A DNA stretch of 48,481 nt, from positions 1 through 48,481 of the forward strand of contig CAYLKO010000013.1 in assembly GCA_964384525.1 (NCBI GenBank), written 5' to 3'. Positions 42,198 through 48,481 of this stretch are shown one piece after another. Under the pieces are notes generated by a model, which was not told the origin of the DNA, did no database searches, and worked only from the letters and a program-made list of their open reading frames with translations. Position 1 is the first letter of the stretch. Each line of letters starts with the position of its first letter. A program made the translations under genes and the position numbers. This stretch comes from SHZI01 sp964384525. Its GTDB lineage: Bacteria; Pseudomonadota; Gammaproteobacteria; Steroidobacterales; GCA-2729495.

Positions 42198-43273
42198 GAA
42201 GCCTCCGGGGCAACGGCCGGCAGCGGGTTGAGCAGCACGCGGTCGCCGGCGGCCACGCCCTCGCGGATTTCGGTGATGCGTGCGTCACGGGCGCCCACGG
42301 TCACGGACCGGCGTTGCAATGCGCCGTTTGTCTCGACCCACACATAACGCCCGGAATCGTCCTTCTGGATGGCTGCACTCGGCAGCACGAGCGCCTCATG
42401 TTCGGCCGTGCGGATCGATACGTTCGTGGTCATGTCGGGCCTGAGCTGGGCCTTCGCCACCTCGATGCTGATCATCACTTCGAAATTCACGACCCCCGAG
42501 ATGATGGTGCCCTTGGGCGCGATGCGCTCCACCCGCCCCGCGAACTCCAGGGCTGGAAAGGACTCCACCGTGAACGACACCGGATTGCCCACCGCGACAT
42601 TGCCGATGTCCGTCTCGTCCACCAGCGCGATGAGCTCGAGCGCACCATCCTCGATGACCGTGGCGAAGGTTGGCGTGCTGAAGCTGGCGGCCACGGTCTC
42701 GCCCTCCTGGGTGGTGACCGAGGCCACGGTGCCGGTGATCGGCGAGCGGATCACGGCATAGTTGAGGTCGGTCTCGACCACGGCGGCATCACGGCGGGAC
42801 TTCTCGAGCCGGGCCCGGGCCTCGCTGACGGCCAGCGCCTTGTCTTCCACGTCCGATCGTGCCACCAGGCGTTGCTGGTCGAGCCGCTCGCTGCGGCGGA
42901 GTTCCACTTCGGCCCGCTTCAGTTCCTGCTCCGCAACAGCGATCTGGGCGCGGGCCTGGGCGAGCCTGGCCTCGAGCGGCCGGGCGGCGATCGTCGCGAT
43001 GACATCGCCCTTGCGGATCTTCGAACCCACGACCACATTGAGTTTCTCGACGATGCCCGACAACTGGGCGCCCACCCGCACCTCGCCGCCGACGCGTGTG
43101 CGCAGGATGCCGGTGGCGAGCACGGTGGCGCCCACCTTGCGCCGCTCGGGGGTCACGAAGCTGCGTTCGGCGGTGCTGTCGTCGTCAACAGCCAGACGAG
43201 TCCACCCCCACCACGCCCCGGTGATGAGGAGCAGGACGGCAAGGCCGCTGGCAATGCCGACGGCTGGCTTCAC
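42194..43273 (-). CDS. Membrane-fusion (adaptor) protein, MacA-like
   Basis: A 359-residue periplasmic adaptor anchored by one N-terminal segment (about 5-24). It has the two lipoyl half-motifs (GEVRVGAQLSGIVEKLNV and AVIRSPITGTVASV) around a long helical hairpin rich in Glu, Arg and Gln (about 95-165), then the beta-barrel domains. It connects the MacB-type permease to an outer-membrane channel. The start is GTG at 43273, overlapping the TAG of the gene before it (TAGTG); no ATG fits the family N-terminus. No TolC-type gene is in the window. Confidence 0.93.
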   Translation of the reverse strand: MKPAVGIASGLAVLLLITGAWWGWTRLAVDDDSTAERSFVTPERRKVGATVLATGILRTRVGGEVRVGAQLSGIVEKLNVVVGSKIRKGDVIATIAARPLEARLAQARAQIAVAEQELKRAEVELRRSERLDQQRLVARSDVEDKALAVSEARARLEKSRRDAAVVETDLNYAVIRSPITGTVASVTTQEGETVAASFSTPTFATVIEDGALELIALVDETDIGNVAVGNPVSFTVESFPALEFAGRVERIAPKGTIISGVVNFEVMISIEVAKAQLRPDMTTNVSIRTAEHEALVLPSAAIQKDDSGRYVWVETNGALQRRSVTVGARDARITEIREGVAAGDRVLLNPLPAVAPEAS

Positions 43274-43764
43274 TACTGCCGCTCGTAGACCATGACCATC
43301 GGGGGCTTCGTGCCACGGGTGATCGTGACGCTCATCGTCTGGCCGTCGGCGGAGAGTTCCCGGGTCTGGAACTTCTGGAAATTGCTGCCGGGGATGGCAC
43401 TGTGCAAGGTCCACGTGACCACGAGCTTGCTGCCGTCCCACCTGGCCACGGTGTCTGCATGGCTGCCCATCGGGCCCTCGTTGTTGACCGGCTTGCCGGC
43501 GAGATCGTAGGTAACCGTACGCTCGCTCTTCGTACCCATGAACCCCGCCGAGGATTCAAGCTTCATCTGACCGGGCGTCTGGGTGATCTTCACGGTCTCC
43601 TTGACGGCCGACATCATGCCGAGGTGCTCGCCCTTCTTCGTATTGAGCACCCAGGTGCCGGCGAAGCTGGGCGGATCCGCCGCCAGCGCGGACGTGAGTC
43701 CCGAGAAGATCAGGAACAGTGCCAACAAGGGTGCGGTCGCAAGCTGCAGGTGTCGGGTGGTCAT
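43273..43764 (-). CDS. Secreted protein of unknown function, first gene of the export operon
   Basis: A 163-residue periplasmic protein with a signal peptide (about 1-28, ALA-AD). The body opens PSFAGTWVLNTKKGEH, a pattern shared by lipocalin-like secreted proteins, and continues as a series of short strands (TVTYDLAGKPV, LVVTWTLHS, MSVTITRGTK). It has an AGGAG ribosome site 10 nt before ATG 43764. It overlaps the adaptor start, so it belongs to the MacAB-like operon and may be a substrate, a binder or an accessory. Confidence 0.72.
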   Translation of the reverse strand: MTTRHLQLATAPLLALFLIFSGLTSALAADPPSFAGTWVLNTKKGEHLGMMSAVKETVKITQTPGQMKLESSAGFMGTKSERTVTYDLAGKPVNNEGPMGSHADTVARWDGSKLVVTWTLHSAIPGSNFQKFQTRELSADGQTMSVTITRGTKPPMVMVYERQ

Positions 43765-43977
43765 GGTGAGTTTCTCCTGTCCAGGGGCGTCATGCGGGAC
43801 GATAGGGTGACTAAAGCAAGGTATTTACGTGCGTTTTAGCAGCGTCCGGCATCCGAAGTCCATCCGGTCGCCCGGGTGTGCGCCGGAACGCCGCATGCTT
43901 GTCGCCCGGCACCACACCTGTTAGGTTCGCCCGTTCCCAAGCGACACGGAACACAGGCGAAAGGGGCCACGGTCGTC

Positions 43978-45018
43978 ATGCAAATCCATATCATTCTCGA
44001 ACCCGATCTTTCGGCAAACGAACTCTGCGAGCTGGGCCTGCTCGCCGAAGCCCAGGGGATCACCGGGCTGTGGGTGCAGAACTACGCCACGGCCGGCGAC
44101 GCCTTCATGAACCTCGTGCCGCTGGCGCAGGCTTCGAGCCGCATCCGGCTCGGGGTCGTGATCATCAGCCCGCAGGAATCCCACCCGCTGAAGATTGCCA
44201 CGTCGCTGCTCACACTCAATGAGTTCTCCCGCGGGCGGGCCATGGTGACGCTGGGTCGGGGTGGCGAATGGCTGGGTGCGATCGGCGGCCAGTACAGTCC
44301 GAATGTCCAGGCATTGAAGGAGGCGATCACCATCGTCCGCCACGCCGCCCGCGGCAAGGGCAGGACGAAGAACGGCTTCAACGTGCCGGGCAAGCATTAC
44401 CGGGCCCAGTACTTCCGCACGCCGTGGGTAACCGAAGACCGGCCGGCGCTGGCATACGCTGGCGTGACCCGGGATCGCATGCTGGCCATGGGCGCCCAGA
44501 CCGCCGATGGCGTGATGCTGGCGGACCTGGGCCTGCCGCGTGTCGCGGCCGACCGGGTCCGGGTGATCCGCGAAGCCCTGGCGGCCACGAACCGGCCGGC
44601 TGCCGAGCTCAGGATCAGCAACTTCCTCGGCTGGCACGTGAAGGAAGATCCGGCAGCCGTGGCCTACGAGGCGCGGCGCGAACTGGTGATCCGGGCCTGG
44701 CTGGTGCGCGACTGGCTGGCCCACTTCCTCACGCCGGAGGAGAACGAGATCGTCCAGAAGAACAAGCAGGCATTCGTCACCGCCTATCGGGATCGCAAGG
44801 GCACGATCGAAGGTGTGCCGGAGGAAATCCTCGAGAAGCTGATCGGTGGTCTCACGATCACCAGCACCGCGGACCGCATGGATGAACCGCTCCAACGCCT
44901 CCATGATTTTGCGGCGGCCGGGCTCGACGAGATTTGCCTGCGGCTGCACGATGACCCGGCGGATTCGATCCGCATCATCGGTCGCCACGTGATCCCCCGG
45001 TTTGCCGGGGCCGCGTGA
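43978..45018 (+). CDS. Luciferase-like (LLM class) flavin-dependent oxidoreductase
   Basis: A 346-residue TIM-barrel oxidoreductase. Motifs include IHIILEPDLSANELCELG, the strand SRIRLGVVIISP, RGRAMVTLGRGG and LAYAGVTRDRMLAMG; the layout matches F420- or FMN-dependent LLM enzymes. Which cofactor is used cannot be told. ATG 43978 gives the family N-terminus. A GAAAGGGG sequence lies about 13 nt upstream, further than usual for a ribosome site. Its TGA overlaps the GTG of the GltS gene, so the two are coupled. Confidence 0.88.
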   Translation: MQIHIILEPDLSANELCELGLLAEAQGITGLWVQNYATAGDAFMNLVPLAQASSRIRLGVVIISPQESHPLKIATSLLTLNEFSRGRAMVTLGRGGEWLGAIGGQYSPNVQALKEAITIVRHAARGKGRTKNGFNVPGKHYRAQYFRTPWVTEDRPALAYAGVTRDRMLAMGAQTADGVMLADLGLPRVAADRVRVIREALAATNRPAAELRISNFLGWHVKEDPAAVAYEARRELVIRAWLVRDWLAHFLTPEENEIVQKNKQAFVTAYRDRKGTIEGVPEEILEKLIGGLTITSTADRMDEPLQRLHDFAAAGLDEICLRLHDDPADSIRIIGRHVIPRFAGAA

Positions 45019-46203
45019 ATTTTGACCTGATCCAGACGGTGGCCTTCGCGGGCCTCGCGCTCTTCGCCGGCTACGGCCTGCGCCACGCGATTCCGCTGCT
45101 CGCCCGGCTGAACGTCCCGGCACCGGTCATCGGCGGCCTGCTGGTGTCCATTGCGGTTCTGGTCGCCCGCACCCGCGGCCTGCCGGTGCCGAAGTTCGAC
45201 ACGACGCTGCAGACGCCGCTGATGATCGCCTTCTTCACCTCGATCGGTTTTGCGGCGAGCCTCAAGCTGCTGCGCATCGGCGGACCCCAGGTTGCGATAT
45301 TCCTCGTGATCGGCAGCCTGTTTGCAGTGGTCCAGAACATCGCTGGCGCCGGGGTGGCGACGCTCTTCGGCCTGCCGCCACTCTTTGGCGTGCTCGCCGG
45401 CTCGGTGACGCTCACCGGTGGCCCGGCCACCGGCCTCGCTTTCGCGCCGCTGTTCGAGCAGGCGGGCATCGAGGGCGCCGCGGCCATCGCCATTGCCACC
45501 GCCATGGCTGGCATCGTGATCGGCGGCCTCGTGGGCGGACCGATCGCGACCTGGTTCATCGCACGCTACGACGTGCGCGGCCCGAAGCGCCTTCCCGGTG
45601 CACCGCCGCCGGAGGCCATCGACATCCAGCCGGCTGATCCACCGCCGCACGCGGAGAGCGCGGACGAGTCCGCCGCAGCCTATGAGGCCCTGAAGACGCT
45701 CGTGATCGTGCTTGCCGCGATGTGGGCCGGTGAATGGATCAGCATGCTGATCGGCGCCACCGGGCTGACCCTGCCGTCCTACATCGGCGCGATGGTGGCC
45801 GCAGCCATCGTCCGCGGCATCGATGACTACACCGGCTGGATTGGCCTGTCCCACCACACGATCGACACCCTCGGTGCAATCACCCTGTCGCTCTTTCTCG
45901 TGATGGCGCTGATGACGCTCGACCTGACGCAACTCGCCGGGCTTGCCGTGCCGCTGATCGCGATCCTGGTCGTGCAGCTTTTGCTGGTGGCGCTCGCCTG
46001 CTGGCCGGTGTTCAAGCTGATGGGCCGCGATTACGACGCGGCAGTGATGAGCGGCGGCTTCGTCGGCTTCATGCTGGGGACAACTGCCAACGCGATGGCC
46101 GTGATGCGGACGCTGGTCGAGCGTTTCGGTTCGGCGCCGCGGGCCTTTCTGGTCGCGCCGCTCGTCGGCACCTTCTTCATCGACTTCAGCAATGCGCTGA
46201 TCA

Positions 46204-46232
<29 letters not shown>
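45015..46232 (+). CDS. gltS: Sodium/glutamate symporter family protein (GltS-like)
   Basis: A 405-residue protein with about ten to twelve membrane segments in two related halves. The GltS hallmarks are TLTGGPATGLAFAPLFE in the first half and SGGFVGFMLGTTANAMAVM in the second; the end SAPRAFLVAPLVGTFFIDFSN is typical. It imports glutamate with sodium. A hydrophilic linker of about 40 residues (Pro/Glu-rich, about 195-235) separates the halves. The start is GTG at 45015, inside the previous stop. Its 3' end overlaps the convergent TDT gene by 29 bp. Confidence 0.9.
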
Positions 46233-47235
<1,003 letters not shown>

Positions 47236-47322
47236 CAAGCTGCTTTCATGCGGCAGATCATTTCACCGGACCTGCTGCCGATTGGCGCAGATCGTGGCAG
47301 AGAACACAATCGGGAATATCCG

Positions 47323-47332
47323 CACTATAGTG
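47323..47332. promoter_or_regulatory. 10-bp palindrome CACTATAGTG in divergent gap
   Basis: A perfect palindrome in the 160-bp gap between the TDT and NarK-like genes. It includes TATAGT, which could be a -10 box on the plus strand, or the palindrome could be a regulator site. No FNR or NarL consensus is evident. Confidence 0.3.
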
Positions 47333-47395
47333 TGCCTGTTCGCAGTGTGACCATGCGCTGCCCCAGAGATTACAGGATACCGGGACACCTCATCC

Positions 47396-48481
47396 GTGCA
47401 CGAAGGCCAGCCGCTTCCGCCGCATTCGGTCCCGACCCGGATGCTCGGCATGTCCACGCTCACCTTCGGAGTGAGCTTCGCACTCTGGACCATTTTTTCC
47501 ATCATCGGCATTCGCATCCAGCGTGAGCTGGGTCTTTCGGAATCGCAGTTTGGCCTGCTGATTTCCATTCCGGTCCTGTCGGGCGCAATTTCCCGGCTGT
47601 TCCTCGGTTTCGCCAGCGATCGATTCGGCGGGCGGATCATCATGACCCTGACCATGCTGGTCAGTGCTGCATCGACCTGGCTCATGACCTGGGCCCATAC
47701 CTATCCGCAGTTTCTGCTGGCGGGCCTCGGCGTTGGTCTTGCGGGCGGTACCTTTGCGGCTGGCATAGCCTTCCTGTCGCGCTGGTACCCGCGTGAGCGC
47801 CAGGGCACGGCCTTCGGTTTGTTCGGGGTTGGCATTGTCGGCGCTGCAGTCACCAACTTCGCCGCGCCCTTTGCCCTGGTGGCGCTCGGGTGGCAGGGCA
47901 CGGCGCGGGTGTATGCCGTCGTGGTGACGCTGACGGCGATCATCTATTTCCTGACGACCAGTGATGATCCGGAAACCCGGCGGCGTCGGGCGTCCGGCGT
48001 CCGGGGCGGCACCCTGGGTGAGCAGCTTGCGCCGCTACGCAGTGTGCGCGTGTGGCGATTCTCGCTGTATTACTTTCTGTTCTTTGGCGGCTTTGTTGCC
48101 CTGGCATCCTGGTTGCCGCGCTACTACATGGCGGTTTATCAGCTCGACATCGTTGCTGCCGGCATGTTGACGGCAATTTTTTCGTCTGCGGCTGCAGTGT
48201 TTCGTGCCTTCGGCGGCTACCTGTCCGACAGGTTCGGCGCCCGCACCATCCTTTACTGGTCTTTCTGGGCCTGCATGGGCTGCCTGTTGATTCTTGCCTA
48301 TCCACCGACGACTTACATCATCGAAGGCATCAGCGGCAACATCCAATTCCACTTGAGCACCCACGTCAGGTTGTTCGTGACGCTGACCTTCATTCTCGGC
48401 TTTTTCATGTCGCTGGGCATGGCGGAGGTGTTCAAGAACATCCCGGCATATTTTCCAGCATCTGTCGGCTCCGTGGGCGGT
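47396..48481 (+). CDS. NarK-like major facilitator transporter, C-terminus cut by window edge
   Basis: An open frame to the window end (362 codons visible). It has MFS helices with SDRFGGRIIM between helices 2 and 3 and a second SDRFGARTILYW between helices 8 and 9. AGLGVGLAGGTFAAGIAFLS is followed by RWYPRERQGTAFGLFGVG, as in the nitrate/nitrite porter branch (NNP/NarK), and the final FKNIPAYFPASVGSVGG fits the second NarK motif. It may take up nitrate or export nitrite. The start is uncertain: GTG 47396 gives a short hydrophilic N-terminus, ATG 47441 is the alternative, and neither has a good ribosome site. Confidence 0.83.
   Translation, partial: MHEGQPLPPHSVPTRMLGMSTLTFGVSFALWTIFSIIGIRIQRELGLSESQFGLLISIPVLSGAISRLFLGFASDRFGGRIIMTLTMLVSAASTWLMTWAHTYPQFLLAGLGVGLAGGTFAAGIAFLSRWYPRERQGTAFGLFGVGIVGAAVTNFAAPFALVALGWQGTARVYAVVVTLTAIIYFLTTSDDPETRRRRASGVRGGTLGEQLAPLRSVRVWRFSLYYFLFFGGFVALASWLPRYYMAVYQLDIVAAGMLTAIFSSAAAVFRAFGGYLSDRFGARTILYWSFWACMGCLLILAYPPTTYIIEGISGNIQFHLSTHVRLFVTLTFILGFFMSLGMAEVFKNIPAYFPASVGSVGG

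Overview
This window is GC-rich bacterial chromosome packed with genes on both strands, with short gaps and many overlapping start/stop codons. The gene families point to a gammaproteobacterium: lipA followed directly by sohB, a long IlvA with two ACT modules, a GloA-type glyoxalase, a BepA/LoiP-like M48 lipoprotein, GltS, a TonB plus a BtuB-like receptor, and a VPLPA-CTERM protein. I cannot name a family or genus. A run of ten N at 38744-38753 marks a scaffold gap, so this is probably a draft or metagenome-derived assembly. I see no rRNA, tRNA, CRISPR array or insertion sequence.

Layout. 1-6.6 kb: the 5' part of tonB (minus), a small lipoprotein, a DUF192 protein with a membrane-anchored partner, a membrane diguanylate cyclase, a glyoxalase and an alpha/beta hydrolase whose start codons interlock on opposite strands, an OmpA-family protein, and a small acidic protein followed by an intrinsic terminator. 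6.7-11.7 kb (plus): an iron/2-oxoglutarate oxygenase, lipoyl synthase, SohB protease, an M48 lipoprotein protease and an L,D-transpeptidase lipoprotein. 11.8-14.8 kb: a contractile-tail sheath homologue with no other phage gene around it, an unknown helical protein, a GIY-YIG protein and a small membrane protein with two CxxC pairs. 14.8-21.7 kb (minus): a GNAT, IlvA, and a four-gene Gld-like ABC system (ATPase, permease, GldG-like, DUF4340). 21.8-31 kb: an M16 peptidase, divergent from prolyl iminopeptidase, dihydroorotase, an aldo/keto reductase, an NAD(P)-binding protein, a TonB-dependent receptor and a TMEM220-like protein. 31.4-38.2 kb: a VPLPA-CTERM protein, a nitrilase-fold protein lacking the catalytic Lys and Cys, and a three-gene 2-oxoacid oxidoreductase operon (NAD(P)H-type flavoprotein plus KorA and KorB). 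38.3-38.9 kb: a decayed FitAB/VapBC-type toxin-antitoxin pair interrupted by the scaffold gap. 39-43.8 kb (minus): a MacAB-type export operon. 44-48.5 kb: a luciferase-like oxidoreductase, GltS, a TDT-family transporter and the 5' part of a NarK-like transporter.

How the genes work together. The Kor operon could reduce NAD(P) or ferredoxin from a 2-oxoacid, most likely 2-oxoglutarate. The envelope genes (OmpA-like, M48, L,D-transpeptidase, M16, TonB system, MacAB-like exporter) serve cell-surface maintenance and transport.

The observations most worth following are the lone tail-sheath gene with its unknown neighbour, the nitrilase-fold protein with an E-R-S site, repeated -10-like hexamers only 6-10 nt upstream of start codons that lack a Shine-Dalgarno sequence (possible leaderless mRNAs), the point-mutated toxin, and a large near-perfect inverted repeat between two divergent peptidase genes.
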